Source: Gottfriedia endophytica (GTDB taxonomy: Bacteria; Bacillota; Bacilli; Bacillales; Bacillaceae_G). From it: a stretch of 64,000 nucleotides of DNA. Of the stretch, positions 26,934-36,054 are shown piece by piece (within the stretch, counting starts at the first letter, position 1; each line of letters begins with the position of its first letter). Position numbers and translations under genes: made by a program. A model generated the notes under the pieces. It did not search any database. It worked only from the letters and a program-made list of their open reading frames with translations, and was not told where the DNA came from. Where the stretch lies: contig NZ_JAGIYQ010000013.1 of NCBI RefSeq assembly GCF_017814275.1, forward strand, positions 1 through 64,000, read 5' to 3'.

Positions 26934-27665
26934 TCAATGTTTATAGTATTTTGTTTGTTCTATTAGTGCATCGATTTCTTTCATACAGTCCATTTTTTCA
27001 ATGTCTGCTAGTTCAAAACTGTCCAAATTCGAAATCTCTACAACTAATTTTTCTAAATTAAGTATTATTTCATCGTTAATATCTTTAGATTTTGTTACAA
27101 AATTTAGATAACTATTGTAAAGTTGTGACTTTTCTTCAAGTACTTGCCTTGAGTAACGAGTTGTATCTTTTTCAATAATGCTTTTGTATTCTGACTCATC
27201 AAAAACATATAATTTATTTAGAACATTCCTGAGGTTCAGATAAAAAACTTTCTCAACTTCTGTGATGACGGAATTAAACCGTTGATAACTTAATTCATTT
27301 GGAGAGAATCGATCATTTAAAAGTTTCTTAAGTGTCTCTTTCTTTTTCTTTAGTTGTACAATTTGGTCTAAAATGATTGTAATGTTCCCTTTCAATACTT
27401 TACTATCTTGGTAACGAGTTAACGCTTGGAAATAATCTTCATCACTTTGTAATTGGATGATGGTTTTATATACGACAGGTTTAAAAAAGAAATTATGAAT
27501 AAAGTAAACCAATACAATTACACTAGCCGTCAAGATGGTAATTCCTAATGCAGTTTGCAGTGCTGTGCCACCAATTTCTACATCTAAAAATTTTGGTGAA
27601 AGTAGGACAATATCAATGATTGCTAATCCAATTACTAATCCTACTAATTTTAGATAGTTCGACAT
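26934..27665 (-). CDS. XpaC-like membrane protein
   Basis: A 243-residue protein with two N-terminal membrane helices (about 5-24 and 34-62) followed by 180 residues of soluble helix (KKKKETLKKLLNDRF, KVFYLNLRNVLNKLY). This layout and its position in front of telA match XpaC (5-bromo-4-chloroindolyl phosphate hydrolysis family), the neighbour of the telA homolog yaaN in B. subtilis. I see no catalytic motif. It is the first gene of the operon, with AAGGG and GGAG upstream of the ATG. Confidence 0.6.
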   Translation of the reverse strand: MSNYLKLVGLVIGLAIIDIVLLSPKFLDVEIGGTALQTALGITILTASVIVLVYFIHNFFFKPVVYKTIIQLQSDEDYFQALTRYQDSKVLKGNITIILDQIVQLKKKKETLKKLLNDRFSPNELSYQRFNSVITEVEKVFYLNLRNVLNKLYVFDESEYKSIIEKDTTRYSRQVLEEKSQLYNSYLNFVTKSKDINDEIILNLEKLVVEISNLDSFELADIEKMDCMKEIDALIEQTKYYKH

Positions 27666-27970
27666 ACTTCACTTCTCCGTTTCCCTTAATCTTTTAAATA
27701 GGAATTTTTTTAATATAATTTTTCTAGTATTCAATAAATCTTTTAAACATGATTAACTTGTGTTTCTAATAAAAAATAAAGTTCAGTTTATTTAAATACT
27801 TTTACTTCCTTACGTCTCACTTCTTAAACTAATTATATTACTGGTCTTACTCTTAAATAACCAACCGTATCTACGAAAACAAACCCACTCTTTTATAACT
27901 CTTTTATTGTTTTATATCGTATTGCAGTTTCCGGTGAATTTATATTTGGTATTGAAAATGAAGGGTATAT
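27666..27970. other. Upstream region of the XpaC-like/VWA/telA operon
   Basis: AT-rich, with no gene. It presumably contains the operon promoter. Confidence 0.4.
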
Positions 27971-28160
27971 AAAAATAGACAGAGTATAAGAACTCTGTCT
28001 ATTGAATTCCTTATTCAACTACGCAAACTGCCTCTCAACCAAGCCCGCTTTTCGTAAAATCCAATTGGAATTTGAATAAGCGTCTTTTTTCCTTATTCGT
28101 TTAATCTATAAAGGTTATCGCATTTATCTACATCAATCCAGGAAATGGATGCCCCCCTAG
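27971..28160 (-). repeat. sagB 3'-end repeat, copy with about 145 bp of sagB
   Basis: The terminator AATAGACAGAG ... CTCTGTCTATT (27974-28003) is followed by about 145 bp matching the end of sagB (34495-34640). It shares TTCCTTATTCAACTACGC with the 23.7-kb copy but not with the intact gene. It ends abruptly, and 12 bp later the dispersed terminator repeat begins. Confidence 0.85.
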
Positions 28161-28172
28161 TCATAAGGCAGA

Positions 28173-28234
28173 CTTTAAACAAAAACAAAAAGCGATTTCG
28201 ACCTTCTTGATTCAGAAGTGAAACCGCTCTTTGT
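28173..28234 (-). repeat. Dispersed terminator repeat, copy 2
   Basis: Nearly identical to 21694-21743, including the flanking TTTAAACAAAAACA. Directly abuts the truncated sagB fragment. Confidence 0.75.
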
Positions 28235-28408
28235 TTAATCTTCTCTTATATAATGGATCTAAGTTTTTTTACGAAATCAACATTATTATTTTGTCAATTT
28301 AACCAGGAGTATTTGATCATTGTTTTAATTAATTTCATCTATTAAATATTAATTATTTTGCTCTCGTAGTCTACTTTCGTACTGTTTGAACCCATTTGGA
28401 GGAGTTAT

Positions 28409-28969
28409 TTAAACTAATGATGGGGTTAGTACGAATAAAATATGATTAGGTTCATCACTCTTATTCAAAAATCGGTGTTTAACATTTGGTGGAATGCGTA
28501 CGACATCCCCTTCTTCTAAAAAATATTCGATTCCTTCCAGTTCAACATTTGCTTGACCTTTCATAACCACAGCAATCTCTTCTTTATCGTCATGTGAGTA
28601 ATGACTCTCTGTAGTAGTAGTATGTGCATTCAAATCCATCATTAAGAGTTCAATATGTGCCTTCATAAAGTCTGGTGTTAATATATCATAGACAATATGG
28701 TCACTATTTTCACGATATACTTTCTTTCGATCTTGCTTTCTGGAAATGAGGGAATCTGTATCAATTTCATTAACAAACAGAGTAAAAAGTGGCACGTTTA
28801 ATGCTTGTGCAATTAACTCTAGTACACTTAATGACGGATTCCCTTGTCCTCTTTCAATTTGGCTAATAAGTGATGTACTAATTCCTGCATAATTAGCAAA
28901 CTCACGAATTGTCATACCATTTTTCTTACGATAGTTTAATACTGTTTGTCCTAATCGATGATTTTTCAT
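28409..28969 (-). CDS. XRE-family regulator with C-terminal cupin
   Basis: A 186-residue protein with an N-terminal helix-turn-helix (TIREFANYAGISTSLISQIERG, residues 20-41) and a C-terminal cupin (about 110-182: HDDKEEIAVVMKGQANVEL and EEGDVVRIPPNVKHRF). This is the SutR/PuuR-like architecture, in which a small molecule binds the cupin and controls neighbouring genes. It is divergent from the EamA exporter gene, 166 bp away, and so is its likely regulator. Confidence 0.9.
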   Translation of the reverse strand: MKNHRLGQTVLNYRKKNGMTIREFANYAGISTSLISQIERGQGNPSLSVLELIAQALNVPLFTLFVNEIDTDSLISRKQDRKKVYRENSDHIVYDILTPDFMKAHIELLMMDLNAHTTTTESHYSHDDKEEIAVVMKGQANVELEGIEYFLEEGDVVRIPPNVKHRFLNKSDEPNHILFVLTPSLV

Positions 28970-29135
28970 AGCAAATGCCCCTTCTAAAATAATGTATGTT
29001 TGATGTCTTTTGTGCTGACATACTAAACATGGAGAAATAATGCTTTTTTCAATAACATAAATATTTTATACTTACACTTGTATATTATATTGCATTAATT
29101 TTATTATAGTAAACAAAACTCAAGGGGGAACAGTA

Positions 29136-30017
29136 TTGAAATCACCGCTTATTTCTTATACGATACTATTTTTAGGCGTATTTGCATTGTCTACTTCAGC
29201 AATCTTTGTGAAATTAGCAGATGCACCTGCGACAATTACAGCATTTTATCGGATGCTTTTTGCAGCAGTAATGCTTCTGCCATTTTTATTAGTAAATAAA
29301 AAAAACCGTAAAGAATTAGGTTCGTTGTCAAAAAAACAATGGGGTCTTGGATTACTCTCAGGTTTATTTCTGGCAGCACATTATTTATTGTGGTTTGAAT
29401 CATTAAATTACACATCAGTAGCAAGTTCGACTGTCATCGTCACATTACAGCCACTTTTTTCGTTAGTTGGCGGTTATTTTCTATTCAAAGAGCGCTTCAG
29501 TAAAGGTGCTATAATGGGCTGTCTCCTAGCGATTGCCGGAAGTATTGTCATTGGATGGCAAGATTTTCAAATTAGTGGACAGGCATTATTTGGCGATATA
29601 CTTGCATTTATTGCAGCAGGTGTGATTACGGCCTACTTCTTCATTGGACAGAATATTCGTAAAAGCCTATCTCTTATCCCTTATTCAATCATCGGTTATG
29701 CCAGTAGTGCACTAATTTTAAGTATTTTTGTTTTCAGCCATCAAACTTCCTTCGTTAATTATTCCGCACAAACATGGTTGTCCTTTATTGGATTAGCGTT
29801 TATTGCAACGATATTAGGGCAAACGATTTTTAATTGGTTGTTGAAATGGCTAAGTACCTCGATTATTTCAATGAGTATATTAGGAGAGACAATTGGAACT
29901 TGTATACTCGCTTATTTCATTTTAGATGAGGTCATTTCTTTACAACAAGGTATCGGTATTACATTCATCTTAATTGGACTAGCATTATTTTTACTAAAGC
30001 AAAGAAATAACAAATAA
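29136..30017 (+). CDS. EamA/DMT-superfamily transporter
   Basis: A 293-residue protein with ten membrane helices in two EamA repeats (ALSTSAIFVKLADAPATITAF, then GDILAFIAAGVITAYFFIG), the drug/metabolite transporter fold. It probably exports an amino acid, amine or other metabolite. TTG 29136 is the start, with AAGGGGGA 7 nt upstream. It is divergently arranged with the XRE-cupin regulator and ends well before a strong terminator at 30202. Confidence 0.9.
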   Translation: MKSPLISYTILFLGVFALSTSAIFVKLADAPATITAFYRMLFAAVMLLPFLLVNKKNRKELGSLSKKQWGLGLLSGLFLAAHYLLWFESLNYTSVASSTVIVTLQPLFSLVGGYFLFKERFSKGAIMGCLLAIAGSIVIGWQDFQISGQALFGDILAFIAAGVITAYFFIGQNIRKSLSLIPYSIIGYASSALILSIFVFSHQTSFVNYSAQTWLSFIGLAFIATILGQTIFNWLLKWLSTSIISMSILGETIGTCILAYFILDEVISLQQGIGITFILIGLALFLLKQRNNK

Positions 30018-30201
30018 ATAACATGAAGAATTGTTAAAACATATCTCACCACTGGGATGAGAACATATAACTCCTCTAATTTGTTTTCAAAGTATTTAAT
30101 ATAGTGAATATCTTTGTGAATGTTTTAAGATAATTGTTTCGACAATACTCATAACCAGATGTACTAATCCCCAACAAGCCAGTATTTTTTACGATAAATA
30201 A

Positions 30202-30245
30202 AAAGAATCCATTTTGAAAAAAATTGATCAAAATGGATTCTTATA
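30202..30245 (+). terminator. Terminator between convergent genes
   Basis: AAGAATCCATTTTGA and TCAAAATGGATTCTT form a perfect 15-bp stem; T-rich flanks on both strands. It lies between the EamA gene and the YitT-like gene. Confidence 0.8.
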
Positions 30246-30306
30246 TTGTAGAATTAAGTCTCATACAAACTCTACAAAATTTTTAGTCTTTTAAAATAAC
30301 ACTTTA

Positions 30307-31146
30307 TTAAGCTTTAGAAATATCAATAAATCCTTCTCCGAACACATCACGAACATCATGTATTGCGATGAAAGCACTCGGATCAGTAGATTGAACAATC
30401 CTTTTTAACTTTAATACTTCTTGTTTACTAATAACAATATATAGAATTTCCTTAGGGGTTTTTGTGTAATAACCATGTCCTGAGTATACGGTTACCCCTC
30501 TATCCATTTTTGTAGTCACCTGTTTGGCGATTTCATTAGGTTTATCAGAAATAATTGTAATGGCCTTCTTCGGATTCAAGCCTTCGATTACAAATTCTAT
30601 CACTTTGGTTCCTACATATAGCATAATAATTGTCAACATTAGCTTTTCTGCACCAATGATAAAATAAGATGAAAAAGCAACTATTAAATCAAAAAACAAT
30701 AGACCATAGCTAATGCTCCATCCTAAATACTTATTCGTTATCCTTGCTAAGATGGTAGTCCCTGCTGTTGTTCCGCCTACTCGAATGATTAGGCCAATCC
30801 CGCCGCCAATAAATATTCCTCCAAAAATGGCATTTACCATCAATTCATTAGAAGCAATATGCCAGCTCTCTGTCAGATGAAGAAAAAGCGAGTTAAAAAC
30901 TACAGCAATAATCGTATAAATCGTTGTTAACTTATTCAAAAATTTATAACCAACTATTAATAAAAACGCATTTATAATTAAGTTGACTAAACCTGGTGAC
31001 CACTTAAATAAATAGTAGGTAATAATCGTGATACCGGTTACTCCACCTTCACCAAGTTCGTTCGGAATAACAAATAAATTAACACCTAACGCAAAAATAA
31101 ATGCTCCAATAATGATAAAAATAATGTCTGTGATTCTTTTTTTCAT
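30307..31146 (-). CDS. YitT-family membrane protein (DUF161 + DUF2179)
   Basis: A 279-residue protein with five or six membrane helices (for example TDIIFIIIGAFIFALGVNLF and NAIFGGIFIGGGIGLIIRVGGTTAGTTI, the conserved Gly-rich signature), followed by a cytoplasmic DUF2179 domain (about 195-275: AITIISDKPNEIAKQV, YSGHGYYTKTPKEILYIVI). Typical YitT length and layout. Function unknown in general; some relatives are implicated in anion or sugar transport. Confidence 0.88.
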   Translation of the reverse strand: MKKRITDIIFIIIGAFIFALGVNLFVIPNELGEGGVTGITIITYYLFKWSPGLVNLIINAFLLIVGYKFLNKLTTIYTIIAVVFNSLFLHLTESWHIASNELMVNAIFGGIFIGGGIGLIIRVGGTTAGTTILARITNKYLGWSISYGLLFFDLIVAFSSYFIIGAEKLMLTIIMLYVGTKVIEFVIEGLNPKKAITIISDKPNEIAKQVTTKMDRGVTVYSGHGYYTKTPKEILYIVISKQEVLKLKRIVQSTDPSAFIAIHDVRDVFGEGFIDISKA

Positions 31147-32007
31147 ACACTACCTCACTGCTTTATAAATATTTACTCAGGCACAAACTCTCACCATTAT
31201 ATCGTGGAATAATTAAATTGAACAGTAGTCCGTTTTTTATTTTAATATAGGATTGTAACCAAACTTTATTCTAAATCTACATTGGTATCGGTTTGGTTGG
31301 AATAGCTATTTTGTCAGGTGTACATTTGGAGAATGCGCTCAAAACTTTATGGCCATAATCGAGCGCTCTAATTCTAACCAGTTTATTAGGCAACTCTGTA
31401 TTTGTTTTGGTAAAACCTTAATTTCTGTAGCTCTATTTTACATAAAAAAGTAATCAATCAAAATAAATAACCGACTCGATTAATGATTGGGTTAAGAAGG
31501 TTATTCGCGACTATCTTCCCATAAGTTCCTTGATAAAGATAATGAGAAACTAATCGATACGTATTTCTCTACTATAAGTTTTTCAGTTTTAGTTAGTTCC
31601 AAGACTTATTCCAGTCTCTTACAGGTACTTAAGGATAAATTAAGACTGAACTATGCTGCAATTCGGTTTACGAACATGTATTTATGTGCTATTTATCTCT
31701 ACATCTAGTGACTTTCACCCGCACCGTGTTTTTATCTTTTTCTTAATTTTTATTAATTGATAAATATAAAAAGCCATTGCAATTACAGCAATGGACCTAA
31801 CGCACCAGTTTGTTCAAAAAGGAGTTTAAATTTAGTATGATCCGACTGAACTAAACCTTTTATTTCAGCGCCTCTATTATCAAAGCTACAAATTCATATC
31901 TAATTGTGCATCAATCGATGTCACTATTTAATATTTTACCTCCGTAATTGATGCCAAATCTTCTAGTTTTTGTTTACCACGATAACTAATACTTCAAAAA
32001 AAGAAAG
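31147..32007. other. Gene-free stretch with a short coding relic
   Basis: At 31274-31350 one plus frame reads YIGIGLVGIAILSGV and stops; it looks like one membrane helix of a lost transporter. A small hairpin (CCATTGC/GCAATGG) lies near 31774-31794. From about 31890 the sequence resembles the flank of the truncated paralog at 13680-13800. Confidence 0.4.
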
Positions 32008-32364
32008 TTATACCTTGTTGCTAAATGAAACGCTAATGTTCTTTAATGTGTATAGTCTTGCCGTAAAAATATATAGTTCGTTATAGTTATTTTCTACGTA
32101 TTCATTAATAATGTTTAGCCCTTCTATAAAACTATCAAGTAATAGATAAGTGTACTTTTCATCCCACGTATACCGATTAATTCTGAGAAGTTCATCTGCT
32201 ATTATTTGAAACTTATATTCCTTGATAAGAAGTTTTATTTGATACATTTTATCCGTATTTTTAAAAAAGCTATTTTTGCTATTTTCATGACTTTTATGAA
32301 CAAATCTTATAAAACCATATATATTTTCAGCCAACATATTCGCTTTTTGCATCTCAAATTTCAT
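32008..32364 (-). CDS. Hypothetical protein, intact paralog of the 13800 relic
   Basis: A 118-residue soluble helical protein with ribosome binding site AGGAGATGGAGAA before ATG 32364. It starts MKFEMQKANMLAENIYGFIR and is rich in Tyr, Asn and Leu. It aligns end to end with the truncated copy at 13800-14117. The size, the solitary context and the existence of a decaying copy suggest a mobile accessory gene, perhaps immunity- or regulator-like; no family recognised. Confidence 0.6.
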   Translation of the reverse strand: MKFEMQKANMLAENIYGFIRFVHKSHENSKNSFFKNTDKMYQIKLLIKEYKFQIIADELLRINRYTWDEKYTYLLLDSFIEGLNIINEYVENNYNELYIFTARLYTLKNISVSFSNKV

Positions 32365-32737
32365 TTCTCCATCTCCTAAATGTAGAAAATTAAATACATT
32401 ACTAAAAAGAGTGTATGTTTTTAGACGCTATCATAACACAAACAATACAATTAATCCTGTATTCTATCAAATGTCTTTACACATCGGAAACCTCCATTTT
32501 TCTTTACATTAGTTCAGTTCATTTCATTTAATTCTATCAATTTGCTAAGGTAGATCCTAATGGTCAAGAAGAAATACATACGCCGAATCAGATCCCGTGG
32601 AGGAATAGACTATCTGCTTACTTTTGTAGGATCAAAATTTCTTCATTTTTTCAAAGAAATGCTACTGCCATTTACCTTAGCTTCAAAGCTGTTCTTCCTT
32701 TCTTTTAAATTTTTATTCTATCCAACAATAACCCACG
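32365..32737. other. Gene-free stretch
   Basis: A 60-codon plus frame at 32560-32742 has no ribosome binding site and an implausible composition. One other frame reads DPNGQEEIHTPNQIPW, perhaps a relic. Nothing else is seen. Confidence 0.35.
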
Positions 32738-32850
32738 AATAAGTGATTTTGTGGAACCCACTAAGCCCAAATAGAAAATTTTTTTTGTAAATAAAAATTG
32801 ACAGAGTATAAGTACTCTGTGTATTTCAATTTCATATTCAACTACGCAAC
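32738..32850 (-). repeat. sagB 3'-end repeat, shortest copy
   Basis: It holds AAGTGATTTTGTGGAACCCA, spacer, an eroded terminator (TGACAGAGTATAAG, ACTCTGTGTA) and only about 20 bp of sagB-adjacent sequence (TTCAACTACGCAA). The membrane protein gene ending at 32865 follows at once. Confidence 0.75.
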
Positions 32851-32864
32851 TCATAAATCCAAGT

Positions 32865-33350
32865 TCAAGTAAATCTTTTTTCCCTATTTTGAAAAGACAC
32901 GGCAGCCAGTAGGGTCGTTATCCCCCATAAAAGAAACCCACCGTACACTAGGAGGAAGACCCAAAGATGCATATCTCCGATTTCTGCTTTTCTAACCAAA
33001 TATAAGCCATCGGATCCAATATAAGTGAATGCCGTACCGCCTAACCATGCTGGAATAAGTACTAATCGGCGATCCATTTTTCTCCCCCAAGATTGTACCA
33101 GCGACAATCCTAGCAGTGAGGCGACGCAAGCTAGAATCGCGGTTATATCAATTCCGTTCGAATAAAGAAAATGTATGACTGGATTCCCCGATTTCATAGC
33201 CATGTGCAGCTCTGATATACCTTTACTGGACCATCCCAAAGCGATTCCAAAAGCCCACATCGTTTTCAACGCGGCATAAGGCATTAAAACTACCGATGCC
33301 GTATATCCCCAAACCTTTGAAGAAAGCCATTTGTTTTTATTATTTTTCAT
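32865..33350 (-). CDS. Hypothetical membrane protein, 161 aa
   Basis: Four membrane helices (about 13-35, 58-80, 92-114, 128-150) with small polar loops (YIGSDGLYLVRKAEIG). No family recognised. It follows the frameshifted membrane protein gene at 33566 on the same strand, 215 bp away, and shares its higher G+C than the surroundings, so both look like one transferred unit. The start context is weak (GTGAG 11 nt before ATG). Confidence 0.6.
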   Translation of the reverse strand: MKNNKNKWLSSKVWGYTASVVLMPYAALKTMWAFGIALGWSSKGISELHMAMKSGNPVIHFLYSNGIDITAILACVASLLGLSLVQSWGRKMDRRLVLIPAWLGGTAFTYIGSDGLYLVRKAEIGDMHLWVFLLVYGGFLLWGITTLLAAVSFQNREKRFT

Positions 33351-33565
33351 TGTCGTATCTCACTTTGTCATACTTAAAAATGAGAGTCCCTTGGATATCT
33401 TACCTATATGCTGAAGAAATAGTTAAATAGGGCGAATAATTAGTGACAAAACAGCTGGTAATTGGAGGTCCGAGCCTTCTGATTATTAAAGGTGCAATCC
33501 TGCGGTAAGGAACGCCCATGCACAGGCGCTATATCCTTTCCATCTGGTTCCTTCCACTTATCACT

Positions 33566-34211
33566 TTAGGAAAAAAAGTTAAATTGACTGAATAAACCCT
33601 GATCGAAATGAGCTGAGTTGCGAATTATGGACAGTATAAAAAGCATCGTAAGGATAACAACCAGGATCAAATAAATGACCGTTCCCCGTCTGAATGTGCG
33701 AGGCGAAGCGCCTGTCGATTGGGCATAATGTGCAGCCGTTAAGCTGGCCAAGATGCCCCATGATCAAAAACCATGGCTCGTAGAATAAGAGATCCCATAA
33801 AGCCATATTATGAAGATCACCTTTTATGTGAGGGAAATAGATCGTAATGGCCCCGCATAAATACAAGGCCTTTGTTATGATCCCACTTATTGCATGTGCA
33901 AGTAAAAAAGCCGTACAAAAAAGTGTGGGAATCAATATGATTAGACGTGGGATCTGTTTTCCTCCAATCAGCGGGATGTTCGCCGGAACAACTTTTGTAT
34001 ACGGCTTAACGAGTGCGAGCAGGATAAAGCCGCAGATCATGATGACGACGCCCGCGATGTAGCTTGCAATATTAAACCCTTCAGGATCTTTACTTAATGT
34101 AAAGTTTGCAGCTTCATAGAAGCGAACGAAAACCGCATAATAGAGCGCCATCAGGAAACCAACATATGCAGGCCACACCGAAGTTTTTGTAAACCGTAAT
34201 AAAAAGCTCAT
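33566..34211 (-). pseudogene. Multi-pass membrane protein gene with a G-run frameshift
   Basis: The upstream frame (ATG 34211 after GGAGGAGATTTGTT) gives five helices up to LLFYEPWFLIMG and then loses membrane character. The other frame takes over exactly there (ILASLTAAHYAQSTGASP) and supplies the last helix (TVIYLILVVILTMLFIL), ending at 33566. The switch is at ATGGGGCATC: one G less would read ATG GGC ATC and restore a single protein of about 215 residues. It is therefore a one-base indel in a G run, either a true mutation or a sequencing error. The G+C is high for the window. It precedes the 32865 gene. Confidence 0.7.
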
Positions 34212-34397
34212 AACAAATCTCCTCCAATTTAACATCTATTTTTATAAATTAACCCTACATCCAATTTATCCGGCGAAGGTTAAAATGAAGGTAGGGCCAC
34301 GTTTAAAATTCGTTTAAATATTTCGATATACATGAATGTGGGTTCCATTCATATATCCCCTATGATACAACTTTATAGTATCTAATAAACACTCATG

Positions 34398-34485
34398 AAT
34401 AAGTGATTTTGTGGAACCCACTTAGCTCACAAGTAGAGAACTTTTGATGTAAATAAAAATAGACAGAGTATAAGAACTCTGTCTA
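34398..34485 (-). terminator. Terminator and 3' flank of the intact sagB gene
   Basis: The AATAGACAGAG/CTCTGTCTATT stem (about 34459-34487) sits 6 bp behind the sagB stop and is followed downstream by AAGTGATTTTGTGGAACCCA. This is the parental form of the repeats at 32738, 27971 and 23621. Confidence 0.85.
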
Positions 34486-34492
34486 TTCCAAT

Positions 34493-36031
34493 TTAACTAC
34501 CCAAACTCCCTCTCAACCAAGCCCGCTCTTCATAAAATCCAATCGGAATTTGAATAAGCGTCGTTTTTCCTTGTTCATTTAACCTATAAAGATTATCACA
34601 TGTTTCTACATCAAATCCGAGAAGAGGATGACCCCCTAGCCCGATGGAAGCGGCTGATAGTAACAATTTTTGAGAAAGAATCCCTGCCTCCATTTGTTGA
34701 ATGCGGTATCCTCGGTAACCAAGTTCTTCCTTTGCATGCTGCCTATCTCCTACTATATGCACACAAAGCGGAACTTGAAATAAACTGAGGTTATGAGTTG
34801 TCATAGCGTTTTGCAATAACAGGCGAAAATCTCCTTGTTGAATGAGCTGTAGTGTATGAGTCTCACCGTTATAAACATATGCTCCGTTTTGTATACCTTC
34901 TATACCAAATAAAGTAAGGTATAATGAAACATCATTTGTTGTTCCATCATTTCGATAAGGAAAAGAAGCCGCTGTTTCATAAAGTAATTGAATCAGTTTT
35001 TCATGGCTAAGTTTTTTAAACGTAAAATCCATTTCTGGAGAATACCTGTTTTTGCAAGCATCTGCAAAGTTATAAAATATTCTCTCTACTCGAGGTAACA
35101 AATGTGCCTGGTCAAGATGATGAGTACTTTGTTTTCTTTTTACATTTTGAAATGATTGTGTAGAGTCTAAGAAAGCAGCTTCATTCATTTTCAGTAACAT
35201 AGGATACTCTAGAATCTGTTTTGACCTTACATAATGTTGATGATCTATTTTTGGTATTTCATGACATAATTCAGCATACGAAATATTTAGATCAAATTCA
35301 GTTCGATATGACTCTTCTCCTAATGGAATAACAGCATACACACTTTCTTCTGTTTCTGACAAACCAAGTAAATGATTAACGGCTCTATCTAAAAATTGAT
35401 AGTGCACACTTGTATGAAACTTATAGCGTTTTGCGACTTCTTGCAATTGTCCAATTAACACACCCGCATCTAACCCTTGCAGTCGGTATGAAAAGTTATG
35501 ATATTTGAAAAAATTTTTCCAAAACATCGTTGAAATAAAAACGGTAGCAAAACAAGAGGAGACATCAGATCGATTACCAAGAGCACGAGAAACAAACGAA
35601 TCATAATTACCTTCCCTCAGCAAAACAAGGCGATGGTGAGCAACATCATAATGATATACCCCAGTTGGTACATCTTCTATCTTTAAATATACATATAATT
35701 CATTCGGATACAAACCACCACCTGATGGAGCGAAGCGGCGAAATCTTTGCATAAAAGCATAATCTTTTTCGGTAATTGGCATCCCCAAGTGACAAAGCTG
35801 CGTCAATCCATATGTGTAAAAAAGAAAATGACCAATTGTATCAAGGTTTATGTTGTTAGATGTTTCGATTTGATCTAGTGATAAAGGTATTTCTGAAGAA
35901 AAAGGAATAGTTGGCAAATGACGATACAGTTTATATGGAAGGGGCGCATCTTCCCAATTTGCTTCCCAATCGTCCGGTGCAGCTTGATCAGTGTGATAAT
36001 GCAAAATATCTAAAAAAGTTTCTAAACTCAT
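34493..36031 (-). CDS. SagB-type azoline dehydrogenase of the TOMM cluster
   Basis: A 512-residue protein with two nitroreductase-like halves (RFAPSGGGLYPNELYVYLK at about 88-106; a second copy with ASFPYRNDGTTNDVSLYLTL and IGLGGHPLLGFD near the end). It is the SagB-family FMN enzyme that oxidises thiazolines and oxazolines to thiazoles and oxazoles. ATG 36031 is chosen over 36055 because GAGGAGGG lies 7 nt before it. It is the last gene of the cluster, 23 bp behind the cyclodehydratase gene. Copies of its 3' end are scattered downstream. Confidence 0.9.
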   Translation of the reverse strand: MSLETFLDILHYHTDQAAPDDWEANWEDAPLPYKLYRHLPTIPFSSEIPLSLDQIETSNNINLDTIGHFLFYTYGLTQLCHLGMPITEKDYAFMQRFRRFAPSGGGLYPNELYVYLKIEDVPTGVYHYDVAHHRLVLLREGNYDSFVSRALGNRSDVSSCFATVFISTMFWKNFFKYHNFSYRLQGLDAGVLIGQLQEVAKRYKFHTSVHYQFLDRAVNHLLGLSETEESVYAVIPLGEESYRTEFDLNISYAELCHEIPKIDHQHYVRSKQILEYPMLLKMNEAAFLDSTQSFQNVKRKQSTHHLDQAHLLPRVERIFYNFADACKNRYSPEMDFTFKKLSHEKLIQLLYETAASFPYRNDGTTNDVSLYLTLFGIEGIQNGAYVYNGETHTLQLIQQGDFRLLLQNAMTTHNLSLFQVPLCVHIVGDRQHAKEELGYRGYRIQQMEAGILSQKLLLSAASIGLGGHPLLGFDVETCDNLYRLNEQGKTTLIQIPIGFYEERAWLRGSLGS

Positions 36032-36054
36032 CCAGGCTCCCTCCTCTTTATACA

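Noticed and set aside
31270-31440. Plus-strand stretch coding for one membrane helix
   Set aside because: Too short and interrupted to assign to a gene family; mentioned only as a possible transporter relic.
32560-32742. 60-codon plus-strand frame
   Set aside because: No ribosome binding site, implausible composition, and it runs into the sagB-3'-end repeat.
32865-34211. The two membrane proteins as TOMM immunity or export genes
   Set aside because: They lie beyond the sagB terminator, differ in base composition and one is frameshifted. No ABC transporter or peptidase signature is present, so a link to the TOMM cluster is not supported.
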